Below, piece after piece: positions 48,224-57,923 of a DNA stretch of 64,000 nt. The first letter of the stretch is position 1. Each line of letters starts with the position of its first letter. The notes under the pieces were generated by a model. It had not been told where the DNA came from, ran no database searches, and worked only from the letters and a program-made list of their open reading frames with translations. The DNA is from Microstegium vimineum (Eukaryota > Streptophyta > Magnoliopsida > Poales > Poaceae): positions 12,475,765 to 12,539,764 of the forward strand of contig CM039133.1 in the NCBI GenBank assembly GCA_022036555.1. Reading direction: 5' to 3'. Both the position numbers and the translations under genes were made by a program.

Positions 48224-49026
48224 TAAAGTGCACTGGCGGTCCCTAAATTTAAGTTGTTATGTCATTTCGTTCCCTAAACTCTCAAATCGATTGCTTAGGT
48301 CTTTAAACTTATTTATTTGTATAATCTCAGTTCCTAAACTTGTTTCGTTGTATCATCTCGGTCCCTAAACATGCAAATTGACCATTGAGGTCCTGTAACT
48401 TGTTCAGTTGTATCATTCCGAGCTCTGAACTTGGTTTTGAGTCTCATCTGAGTCCAAACAGAACGATCCAAAAACTTGATATCCAAAAATAATTCATAAC
48501 TTTTATATATGAACTCGAATGAAGACAAAGTTCATATCAAAATTATAGCCCTTGATGTGATCTACAATTTTGCAGTTAAAAAGTTTTTTGTTTGAAGTCA
48601 TTTATTATCCAAAAATTAATTTGAAAATTTATATATTTTGAAATTTAAATTTAAAATTAAATTTTGAGATAATAATGACTTCAAATAAAAAAAATTGACT
48701 ACAAAGTTATAGATCACATCAAGTGCTACAATTTTGATATAAAGTTTGTCTTCATTCGAGTTTATATGAAAAGGTTATGAATTATTTTTCGATATCAAGT
48801 TTTTGGAGCGTCCTGTTTGGACACAGGTAAGACTCAAATACAAGTTTAGGAACGAGTTGACACAGCTAAATAAGTTTAAGGACCTAAACATTAGTTGATT
48901 TGCATGTTTAGGGACCGGAATGATACAGATGAACCAGTTTGAGGACCTAAATGATTGATTTGCAAGTTTAGAGACCGAAATGACACAGTATCACAAGTTT
49001 AGGGACTAATGGTATACTTTACTCAA
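48224..49026. mobile_element. Foldback element, near-complete 800-bp palindrome
   Basis: The left outer end AGTAAAGTGCACTGGCGG and the right end (read inward GAGTAAAGTATACCATTAG) begin an inverted match that continues almost to the centre near 48640. Both arms carry GGTCCCTAAAC-type repeats, then an AT-rich inner part with CAAAAACTTGATATC on one side and its mirror on the other. It resembles terminal-repeat-only MULE derivatives. I could not identify a clean target duplication. Confidence 0.72.
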
Positions 49027-50185
49027 TGCATCACTGCAGGCCTGTTTCACCGTCGCAAATTTAAGAATAAAATTGCCCACATTAATCTAGATAGATTTCT
49101 TATGCATGCATGTACTCCTCCAGCCAGTCACAGATATATTATATATGCTTTAACTAGAGAATCAGGTAAAAGGTTTGAAACTTCAACGCCACTAATACCA
49201 GTATGTCTCAAAGTATTTAATTTAGATATATCAATATAATTTTGATAGATTTGTCTTGAGCACAACACTTTCATAATAATCACATAAATCTGTTAGACAT
49301 TATAACACGTGTACATCCAAAACATTTTAAGTCTACCCACCATATGTTGTTTCAAAATGCTTTTAACTTTTGTTTCAAACTTCATCTTGAGTATGCATGT
49401 GCTTTGTTAAGGACTTCGTATTTCATCCAAACACGTATGCTCAGAAATCCTGTGGAAAAAATACTACTTTCCAAACCGTGAATTTGGATATTCTTTTTCG
49501 GGACTTTTTGGACTCACTAGAAAGGTTAACTGGCCTAAGACTCGATGCAAATATAGTATTACAGTAAGAATTTAAATTTCAAAACCGCAACATGTATAAT
49601 GCCAGATAAAAGCAAAGTGGGTTGTGCTTATTTTCTAACATCTTCTTATAAAATTTGAAAACTGAGCGTTTGCCAAACCCACTTGTTATCCTTTATTTTT
49701 TGGCAAAACTAGAAAAATCACACCTCCAACAGTTTGTCATCCAACTTGACAAATTTTAGCAACTTGGGAAATCTCCCCCCTCCACGCGCATATATGCGCG
49801 CGCGTAAACCGACGCGCATCGCCGGCATACGTAGAGGTGGAAGGGCACAAAATAGTTTTGTTTCACTCTCAGGGTTCATGATGCAAGTTTGCCAGAGGCG
49901 GAAGGGCATGAAAACTAATTTTGTTTTATTTTTGGGGTTTCTGATGTAAGTTTTCTAAAGATTTGCCAAACAATTATACCAAACTGTTGGAGAGAGTCCA
50001 TTTTTCACTTGCTATATATTTTAGTAAGTTGTCAAATCACGATATTTGTCAAGTATGTTTTGACAAACTATTGAAGATGCTCTTACATTGTTAAAAGATT
50101 TTTTTACTCATTTTTTGGGCTTGTGGGTTTGGCCCATTGTTGAGCATGCATGTGCTTTGTAAAGGAAAAAGCACATGAAAAATAT
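49027..50185. other. Duplicated CFM3-upstream segment plus MITE-like sequence
   Basis: 49290-49590 matches 57605-57925 (shared CCAAACACGTATGCT... and CAAATATAGTATTACA), that is the region upstream of the Helitron and CFM3. 49600-50090 has no counterpart there and may be a MITE; its right edge reads AAGATGCTCTTACA. A Z-DNA-prone alternating tract lies at 49786-49806. Confidence 0.55.
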
Positions 50186-50189
50186 TGCA

Positions 50190-50745
50190 CACAGTCTGGG
50201 CTTGTGGGTTTGGCCTATTGTTTTGTATGGGGCCATGGGGGGAACCTGAGTACCTGAAATTGAAACTCACCACTTATGAATTTTTTGCAGCCTAATTTCT
50301 ATTCAGTCTTGGAACAAACCAACGAACTTTGTAGGAGAAAAAAACCAATGAATTTGTTCAGCGCCGTGGAAGCAGACGCACAAACTCAAAATCACACATT
50401 CACAACACTCTGATTGAAATCAAAATTAAATACCTCGAGCCCTTGATAGTTGATCATCTCAGCCGTCTATCCGTGGTCGGACGGCCGAAACATGCATCAA
50501 ATCAAACGGACACAAATATCCCCAATCCCCTAAACCCCCACCACCTCTCTGTCATCCAATTAAGGCCGCGGCAGCCATGGCCCATGGCGTCCTCCCTGGT
50601 GTGCCACCTCCGCCACCAGCCTCGCCTCCGCCTCCTGACCTCCTCCTTTCGTTCTCCACTTCCGCCCCTTACCCGTGGCTCTCCGCCTGGTCGCACACAC
50701 GCCAGCGCAGCCGCCTCGGTGCTTGACCTCAAGCCGAGCGTCTTA
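50190..50745 (+). pseudogene. Truncated duplicate of the CFM3 promoter and first exon
   Basis: Matches 59487 to about 60100: the same GGGCTTGTGGGTTTGGCC start, the same AACCTGAGTAC, GTGGAAGCAGACGCAC and CCCCAATCCCCTAAAC blocks, then an ATG at 50584 opening MASSLVCHLRH against MASSPACHLRH in CFM3. The coding part is frameshifted after about 20 residues and cut off near 50738 at the equivalent of codon 50-60. PR-4-type upstream sequence follows immediately. No CRM domain is present, so it is a dead fragment, though it may still carry promoter activity. Confidence 0.85.
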
Positions 50746-51609
50746 AATTTATTGATACTGCATATATAGTACGTAGTAGGTTCCAAGTTCCAACGGCAGG
50801 GTCTATGTTAGTCTTATTGCAGTTTGGTTACAAACTATTTATGTCCTCTAATTTCGTTGCCAGCATGGTAATGAAATTCAGTTTTACCTGTGTGAAAAAA
50901 CAGTAGGTTCCAACGACTACATTAAAACTCGTTAGTGTACTGATCCATCGAGAGTTGATGAGTTCGACCAATCCAATAGCTATGTTATTTATCGATTGGG
51001 CGGGTACGATCATCCATGTTTGATTAAATTTATTTTTATGTTATTTATATTAGTAAACACGTACAGTGTATATATAACTGCTCCTCGCAATGAGAAAAAG
51101 AAAAAGAAGATATATTGATAGTATCAAGGGTGGTTTCCATTGAGAAATCAAGAAATGCAAAACATGCAACGCTAGGTCCCGCCATCAGCAGTAAAACATG
51201 CAACGCGCTGGCGTGTCGTCGATGCCACTTGTATTGTGGGTCATCGTATATCTCTCTCTTTGTCATCTCATACTATAATCGTATCTCTTTCTCTCGTTGC
51301 ATACATACTATAACTACGTACATATTTATATGTTTGTTTGTTGGTTGTTAGAGCACTCCACTGCAGGGTGCATGCATATTATTTGGTCAGCGAGCAGTAT
51401 TAATAGCACGAAATGTACGTATGCATGAATGAATGACACCCTTAAATTTATTGGTACTACATATATAGTGACGGCTACGTCAAAACTAGATAGATTATTG
51501 ATCCATCGAGAGTTGATGAATACGACCGATCCAACATGACAGGTTACGTACAGCTAGCATCAAGCAGGCCGGTCACTGTCAATTGGACAAGTACCATCAT
51601 CAAAGTTTG

Positions 51610-51689
<80 letters not shown>

Positions 51690-51690
51690 T
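51610..51690. repeat. (TA)n microsatellite in module B
   Basis: About 80 bp of nearly pure TA, placed 10-20 bp upstream of the GGTCAACACG and TATATATAAC motifs of module B. It is absent from modules A and C. Confidence 0.95.
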
Positions 51691-52002
51691 TACTTTAATC
51701 GGTCAACACGTACAGGGTATATATAACTGCTTCTCGTAGTGAGAAAAAAAGAGATATACTGCTAGCATCAAGCAGGGTGGGTTTTCATTGAGGAATTAAG
51801 CAAAACATGGAACGCTAGCTGTCGCCATCAGTAGCAAAACATTCAACGCTGGCGTGTCGTCGGTGCCGCTTGTGTTGTGTGGGCTGTCGTATATATCTCT
51901 ATCTCTCGTTGTTGGATATACTACGATTACGTACAGTATATGTACTCAAATATACGTTTGTCGCTTGTTAGAGCACCCCACTGCATGGATATTATTATAG
52001 GA

Positions 52003-53510
52003 GCGTATGCTATGCAAACCTACTATCTGTGCAAACTACGCAAACTCTAATCAAGCGTACACGATTCTAATTCGATGGTTTCAGATAGAGATGCGACAAT
52101 TATTCACTTCAACCCTCTTCAACCCTCCCAACAAAAACTTTCTAATCACTTAAACACAGTCTGCCCCGCTCGTTACAATCTCAGTTACGTGGAACTGATC
52201 ACGGCACAGCGTCTCGTCCCCTCGGCGCCGCCCGCCGTGGTTCGTGGACTCCACTCGGCCGCCGCCCCATCCTCTCGGTGAATCTCGGGCGGTCTTCTCC
52301 TGCTGTGCCTGCTCGATCCTGCCTGATCGGACTCCATCTTCTGCGTCTTCCCTGCCTGATCGGCCACCAACAGCGATCGGCCCTAGATGGTTGCCCCCAT
52401 GGAGAAGGCGTTGGAGGAGGTCTCCCTACTACCGATAGGAAAAACCACGGGTCCCATGGAATCCCAGGTAGGAGAGCATAGCCCTCGCTCGGCTGCTCCA
52501 ACAAGGCTCGGATGGATGCCACTTTTCCGGTTCTTGGATGTCTCGCCATGCCTTGCTATACAGATGCATCGTCGTGCATGATTTGCTGATGAGAGCTAAC
52601 AAAACAGTCTTCCATCTCCTGCCTCCACAGCCAACCTGACTTCCCAAATGCATTTGCGTGGAGTACGTTCAGTGATTGAGAATTTCATCTCACGCGTGTC
52701 AAACAGAAGCATGAGGTTTGCAGCGTTATGCTCCAGCATACTCCACAGCCGCGTGTCGTGCACTTACTGTCGACACCACAACCAAGGCAAATCCTTCACT
52801 TTCCATGGCTTCCATATTATTGCTAAAGACGCGGCGCGTCGCCATTGCCCGCGAAAGCCACCACCTTCGTTTTGGACAGACCAGTGCACATCACCTGGAA
52901 CTACCGCAGCGACGACGACGACGATAACTCAACGACAGCCGGCGAGAGGAAGGGATCACCGAATGTCATTGGCATTGCCTCGTTACTGCCATCGTCCTAG
53001 CAGCAGGTCGCCGGGGATGGTGGGGATCTGGACGTGCCGCCGGTGCAAGGGAAGCAGTTCGATCGATACGTACTACAGGCTGAATCAGACCTGCTGCCTG
53101 TCCGATCGATACTGGCTGAACAGGGAAGCAGTAGCAAACAAGAAGTACCGATAGCTGGTGGCCGATCGCTGCTGGAGGCCGAACGCTGCTGGATTCCGAG
53201 GATCGAGCAGGCACAGTACGATGGGGCGGCGCCGAGTGGATGGGGCCGAGGGGATCCGGCCGGAGGAGACCGATCCAGGGCGGCGCCGAGGCGAGTCCTT
53301 CTCGTGGGTTGACGCAGTTCACGCGGAGTCGCGGCGCCGAGGGGACGAGTCGCGGCGCCATGATTAGGTTTAAGTGATTTGGAAGTTTTTGGTGGAAGGG
53401 TTGAAGTGAATAATTGTTCTAACTCTATCTGAAACTATCAGATTAGAATCGTGTACGTTTGATTAGAGTTTGCGTAGTTTATATAGCTAGTAGATTTGCA
53501 TAGCATACGC
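52003..53510. mobile_element. MULE-like element with about 400-bp inverted ends
   Basis: The ends GCGTATGCTATGCAAACC and, read inward, GCGTATGCTATGCAAATC start inverted repeats that continue through CTCTAATCAAGCGTACACG and TCGTCCCCTCGGCGCCGC, to about 52400 on the left and about 53100 on the right. It interrupts module C of the PR-4 array, which supplies the empty-site comparison. A 9-bp duplication is not clear (right flank TTTAGTCAG). The middle (52430-53080) looks like host-derived sequence, with open frames such as 52648-53154, but I do not recognise it. Confidence 0.68.
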
Positions 53511-53791
53511 TTTAGTCAGTTAAGCAGTATTGCACGCAATGTACGTATATATATGAAGAATGACACCATTCAATATGTAGTACATAGTATATGCTGCAAC
53601 GCGCGTCAACATAATTAAAAACTCGATAGAGTATTGATCCATCGAGAGTTGATGAGTACGACCGATCCTACAGGCGGCAGCTAGCATCACTTGTCGATTG
53701 GGCGGGCCGGTGTGGCGTAGCCGCGTAGTAGTACGTACAGTACTTATACTACCATCATCCATGTTTGATTAAATTTATTTTTATTTTATTT

Positions 53792-53822
53792 GGTCAACAC
53801 ATACGACCATATATATATAATA
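53792..53822 (+). promoter_or_regulatory. PR-4 core promoter: W-box and TATA box
   Basis: GGTCAA at 53792-53797 (TTGACC on the other strand) is a W-box core, the binding site of WRKY defence regulators. About 15 bp later comes the TATA tract ATATATATATAATAAC (about 53809-53823). The same pair is kept in module B (51701-51726); module A keeps the TATA (51069) but has lost the W-box. This is 0.95 kb from the PR-4 ATG only because a CACTA element lies between; without it the distance would be about 140 bp. Confidence 0.55.
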
Positions 53823-53870
53823 ACTAGTTCTCGCAAAAAAAAAATATATACTTGCTTGTATCAAGGGTAA

Positions 53871-54683
53871 CACTACTACAGAATTTATTTTACATACTGT
53901 GACGGTTAAAAGCATAAACTGTCACGGTTAATAGTACCATTAACCGTAGCGGTCACTTTTTATTAACCGTGATGGTCAAACTCAACCGCTTCAGTAAATC
54001 AATTTATGGAGGCGGGCCTCTTTAAAGAACCGCCACGGTGAATTGTGGTCCAGCTCACTCCACCGGCGTGATCCATCTCGGCCCGCTAACGACTTCGAGG
54101 TATATAATGGGAAAGTTGTAACCCTAACCCTCATTTCTCTCCCCACTCAGCCGCCACTCAGCCCTACGCCTCCCCTCGTCCTCCCCCCGACGGCTCTCTC
54201 TCACACGCATCCTCTCCACGCTCCGGGTGGCGCCCGACGCCTCCCCTCGTCGTCCCCCGTCCTCCCCCGACGGCGCCCAGCGCCTCCCCTCGTCCTCTCC
54301 CTCGGTGGCTCCCCTCGTCCTCACCTTGGCGGCTTCCCTCTACGGCCTTGATCCGGCGCGGAGAAGCTGGATTCGGCGAGGCAGCGCGCTGGCGGCGCGA
54401 GGCCGCGGCTCCTCTCTACGGCCTCGATCCGGCGTGGAGAAGCCAGATTCGGCGAGGCGGTGCGCGGGGCTGCGCGCGGGCGGCGGCGGGGCCGTGCGGG
54501 CCAGTAGCCCAAATCCAGCCCTAACTGGGTCTGGATCTGGGCTTTTTTGTTTTTTTATTCCATTAACCGTGGCGGTCACTTCCAACCGCCACAGTTAATG
54601 CCCCTACTAACTGTGGTCATTGATATGTGGCGGTTGGCGGTTAATCAATTTTGACCGCCATGGTTAATCATTTGTGTAGAGTG
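53871..54683. mobile_element. CACTA-type element in the PR-4 5' UTR, TSD TAA
   Basis: 813 bp. Ends CACTACTACAGAATTTATT and, read inward, CACTCTACACAAATGATTAACC-like sequence. A 3-bp duplication TAA lies at 53868-53870 and 54684-54686. Subterminal repeats of TTAACCG(T/C)GGCGGT type occur at both ends. The inside (54110-54530) is GC-rich, with CCTCCCCTCGTCCTCC repeats, and looks like captured exon or UTR sequence. Module A shows the empty site. Confidence 0.88.
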
Positions 54684-54773
54684 TAAATTTCCGTTGAAAA
54701 ATCAAGCCAAACATGCCTGCGACGCCAGCTACGTCCTCCTCTCCGATCCATTCATCAACAAAGCATCAGAGTA

Positions 54774-55268
54774 ATGGCTGCATCAGGGATGACAGCTGTT
54801 GGCACGAGGCTGGTGCTGGCTGCGGCTCTGCTCCTGTGCGCAGCGGCGGCCATGGCGACGGCGCAGCAGGCGTCCGGCGTGCGCGCCACCTACCACCTGT
54901 ACAACCCGGCGCGGAACAACTGGGACCTCAACGCCGTCAGCGCGTACTGCTCCACGTGGGACGCCGACAAGCCGCTGTCGTGGCGCATGGCGTACGGCTG
55001 GACCGCCTTCTGCGGGCCCGCTGGACCCATCGGCCAGGACGCATGCGGGCAGTGCCTCCTGGTGACCAACGCGGCCACGGGGGCGTCCGTCACGGTGAGG
55101 ATCGTGGACCAGTGCGGCAATGGCGGGCTGGATCTCGACTACGACACGGCGTTCCTGCCGCTGGATACCGACGGGCAGGGCTACCTGGACGGCCACCTCA
55201 CCGTCGACTACCAGTTCATCAACTGCGACGAGTCGGGGACAACGACAACGACAACGACTGATATATAG
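54774..55268 (+). CDS. PR4: PR-4 / barwin-domain protein
   Basis: Small secreted defence protein of the barwin family (class II PR-4, without hevein domain). Relatives bind chitin-like oligosaccharides and have RNase and antifungal activity. The 164-residue product has a hydrophobic signal peptide (about residues 9-30, LVLAAALLLCAAAAMATA). The barwin domain follows, with YHLYNPARNNWDL, CSTWDADKPLSWR, DACGQCLLVTN and VRIVDQCGNGGLDLD. All six domain cysteines are present (59, 80, 91, 94, 114, 151), enough for three disulfides. The domain ends at FINC. After it comes an unusual DESG plus poly-Thr tail encoded by an ACAACG microsatellite (about 55240-55258). A single exon is intact. The ATG at 54774 lies 91 bp after a CACTA element that separates it from its TATA box. 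Expression may therefore be altered. Confidence 0.92.
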   Translation: MAASGMTAVGTRLVLAAALLLCAAAAMATAQQASGVRATYHLYNPARNNWDLNAVSAYCSTWDADKPLSWRMAYGWTAFCGPAGPIGQDACGQCLLVTNAATGASVTVRIVDQCGNGGLDLDYDTAFLPLDTDGQGYLDGHLTVDYQFINCDESGTTTTTTTDI

Positions 55269-55994
55269 ATGATTCTTCCAGCGCCAAATAAACATCCTGC
55301 CTTTATTTGGGAGTGGTAATTTCCAAATTCTTTTTCATTGCCATGGCCATCTGTACTTGAACCCGACACATCTCTTGCTCTTTCCTGCTCTCTCTTCTTA
55401 ACAGCCACTCTTTTTTTTATATATAATTTTAAAGAAAAAATTATCCTTTTGAACTGAAATGCCAGGCTGGCCGGTCCTCCTATTCTCATCTGCAACTATT
55501 AGTAAAATATAAAAATGGTTGCATCCCTTCCCCAAAAGGTGTCCTCCAGCAACGCTTCTCCCATGTACCACGTTTACATGTTAAGTGTTCTGTGCTACAA
55601 TCTTATAGATGTCTAATGTCTAAAAGTTACCTCTTAATTACAAGTACTTCTAAATTTATAGTTCATCTGCTTTTTTTATTCTATATTTGACCACTCATCT
55701 TATTAAAAATATGTGTAAAATATCACTTTTTTTTGTTGTGGCTTGCTTTATTAATAAAAGGTATTTAAGGATGACTTAATTTAACTATATTTATATAAAT
55801 TTTTTGAATAAGACAAGTGATGAAACTTAGAGAAGAAAAAAACCAAATGAATTACAATTTGGAATGGAAGGGTTCAGATACAACAGCTATTCCGTAACAG
55901 TCAGTCAACGAGTTTACTACCTTCGTACAATCATACGGGCCGGCCGGTGGAATGGTCGATGCTTTGTGATAACTAATAACTTGTAGAAAACGTG
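55269..55994. other. Downstream region of PR-4
   Basis: Holds the PR-4 3' UTR (no firm polyadenylation signal identified) and then AT-rich sequence with no gene. Confidence 0.4.
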
Positions 55995-56090
55995 TACATT
56001 GGGCACAGGCTGGGCTTGTGGCTTTGGAAGCCTCATTTCTCTTCAGTCTCGGAACAAAGCAGCGAATTTTGTAGGAGGCAAACAAAAAAA
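55995..56090 (+). repeat. Short third copy of the CFM3 promoter segment
   Basis: GGCTGGGCTTGTGGCTTTGG, then CTCATTTCT.TTCAGTC and CAGCGAATTTTGTAGGAGG, match the segments at 50190-50345 and 59487-59615, with an internal deletion. No coding part remains. Confidence 0.65.
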
Positions 56091-56265
56091 AAAAACCGGC
56101 AGCAAACTAGTACTGTAGTCCGCACGTCGAGGACCGATCGCACCGGAAAGGGACGCGCGCGCGGCCGGCCGTTTGCGCACACGCGCCGACGCGCGCCGCA
56201 GGCAACCGGAAAGGGACGCGCGCGCCGATCTCATCTCATCTCAAACTAATGACTACGTACAGTAT

Positions 56266-56616
56266 GGGCGCGTTTGGTTGGTTGCATTTCGTCGGCCAGG
56301 CTCCCAGGATAAGTAGCGCTTATTTGGATGCCTGCATTGCGACTTAGCCCAGGCTCGACGCATGCAGTCGTACGCCACTGGTCTGGCTGCCGGGAAACGT
56401 AAATGAGATCCGTTTCCTGAGAGCCTCGCTCGCGCGGAACACGAGCGCGTACATTACAGCTGAAACTCTGGCCAACGGAGCTCAAACCCTCTCAATCTTG
56501 TATCTGAACAGCCAGACAACCAAACACCGATGACTTACATGAGCATAGCCTTGTCGGCGGGAGCCTGCATGCCATATACGATGCAACTTACCTAGAGAAA
56601 GCAACCAAAGACGCCC
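56266..56616. mobile_element. MITE with TIR GGGCG(C/T)...TTTGGTTG
   Basis: 351 bp. Ends GGGCGCGTTTGGTTG and, read inward, GGGCGTCTTTGGTTG. TAT lies on both sides (56263-56265, 56617-56619). Module B (ACGTACAGTATATGTAC) shows the undisturbed site, which confirms the insertion. Superfamily not certain. Confidence 0.65.
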
Positions 56617-56783
56617 TATATGTACACGTACAGATACATCTTCGTTTGTTGCTAGAGCACTCGAGTGCGAGCATGCACACATTAATTTGGTCAGGTCAGC
56701 TAGCAGTACATGTTCGCACGCACGCATATGTATGTATACGTACTACGAATGAATGGCTTAAATATATTGGTACTACTTGCATA

Positions 56784-57040
56784 CTTCTTCCGTCTCTAAA
56801 TAGATGTTATTTTCGCTTCTCGAGAAGTCAACGTTTTCAAAATATCGACAATTATGTATTAAAATATATAAATAATTATGCTAAGTAATTAGTATTATCG
56901 AAAAGATCTTTAAGTCTAGTTTTTTAACAAATTTATTTGGAGATATAAATGTTAGACGTATTTTCTATAAACTTAGTCGAAGTTGAAAAAATTTGACCTG
57001 CACATGTCCTATAACGTCCTTCTTTTTGGGACGGAGGAAG
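56784..57040. mobile_element. Stowaway MITE
   Basis: 257 bp, ends CTTCTTCCGTCTCTAAATA and GGGACGGAGGAAG, flanked by TA. Inserted in module D. Confidence 0.9.
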
Positions 57041-57284
57041 TATATTATATACAGCACACATCAGTACGCTCCAACGTCTACATCAAAACTTCGATAAAAG
57101 TATTGATCGAGATCGAGAGTTGATGAGCACGTACGTACGACCGTTTCCTACGTAGGAGTACGAACGACTAGCCAAAACCGAGACTGGCCGGCCGGCATGC
57201 AACGCTGGCGTGTCGTCGGTGCGCCAATATATAACACGCTGCCGAGTACCGGCGACCTTCCATGCCGATGCCGTACGTGCCCAG

Positions 57285-57538
57285 CAGTGGCGGAGCGTGC
57301 TCCAACATCATGGGGTGGGGCTAATTCAATATTAGAAACATTATTGTCCTAATTTTAATTGTACAAACACCGTCATCGATTCACTTAAATAAGTAGTATA
57401 TGTCTAATAGTATTGTGGACCGGTGGTATTTAGACTTTATCAGCTGACATGTATCCATGGGAGCTAGGTGCCCTTCGCATTTGTTGGAGACAAGCAGGGG
57501 CCGACGCCCAGTTTAGCCGCCACTAAGCTTCGTCACTG
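57285..57538. mobile_element. hAT-type MITE, family 1, copy 3
   Basis: The left end CAGTGGCGGAGCGTG and right end (read inward CAGTGACGAAGCTT) lie within a perfect 8-bp duplication GTGCCCAG (57277-57284, 57539-57546). Confidence 0.88.
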
Positions 57539-57923
57539 GTGCCCAGGCACGCATGCGGTGCACGCACGCGTCCTTGGCTGTGTGCGCGTTCTATATGGTT
57601 TGAATTATAGACATTATAACACTTTCATTATATATATTTGAGTCTACCCATGTTTCTTTCGGAATGCTTTTAAATTTTGTTTCACAGTAAAACTGAGAAT
57701 TTTGAGTATGCGCTTTATTAAGAACTGATCAGATTTCACCTAAACACGTATGCTGAGATCGATCGACACACACATGAAAAAAATAATTACTACTTTCAAT
57801 TCCGAACAATAAACTTAGCTATTGTTTCTTTATTTTTAGACTGCATTTTGAGGCCGACCACAAGTTAACCTATAAGACTCAAATATAGTATTACATTACA
57901 GTAATTAAGGATCTTAATTTCAA

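Larger units (their letters stand above)
50746..54740 (+). repeat. Array of PR-4 upstream modules (copies A, B, C)
   Basis: Three copies of a roughly 0.6-kb unit lie in tandem: A about 50746-51345, B about 51346-51960 and C about 51961-54740 (interrupted). Shared landmarks in order: GAGCACTCCACTGCA, TTGGTCAGC..GCAGTATT, TTTATTGGTACTACAT, GATCCATCGAGAGTTGATGA, GGTCAACACG, TATATATAACTGC, TATCAAGGGT, TTCCATTGAGAAATCAAG, and CATGCAACGCTGGCGTG. Copy C carries a MULE (52003-53510) and a CACTA element (53871-54683) and runs into the PR-4 gene. A and B have no PR-4 coding sequence. Confidence 0.8.
56240..57245 (+). repeat. PR-4 upstream module D, interrupted by two MITEs
   Basis: Module landmarks are GACTACGTACAG, TTGCTAGAGCACTCGA, TTTGGTCAGGTCAGC.AGCAGTA, TATTGGTACTACTTGC, GATCGAGAGTTGATGA and CATGCAACGCTGGCGTGTCG. 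The order matches modules A-C. It is split by a TIR element (56266-56616) and a Stowaway (56784-57040). No PR-4 coding sequence follows. Confidence 0.75.

Noticed and set aside
54783..55295. 170-codon minus-strand frame opposite PR-4
   Set aside because: Complement of the GC-rich barwin coding sequence with no homology.
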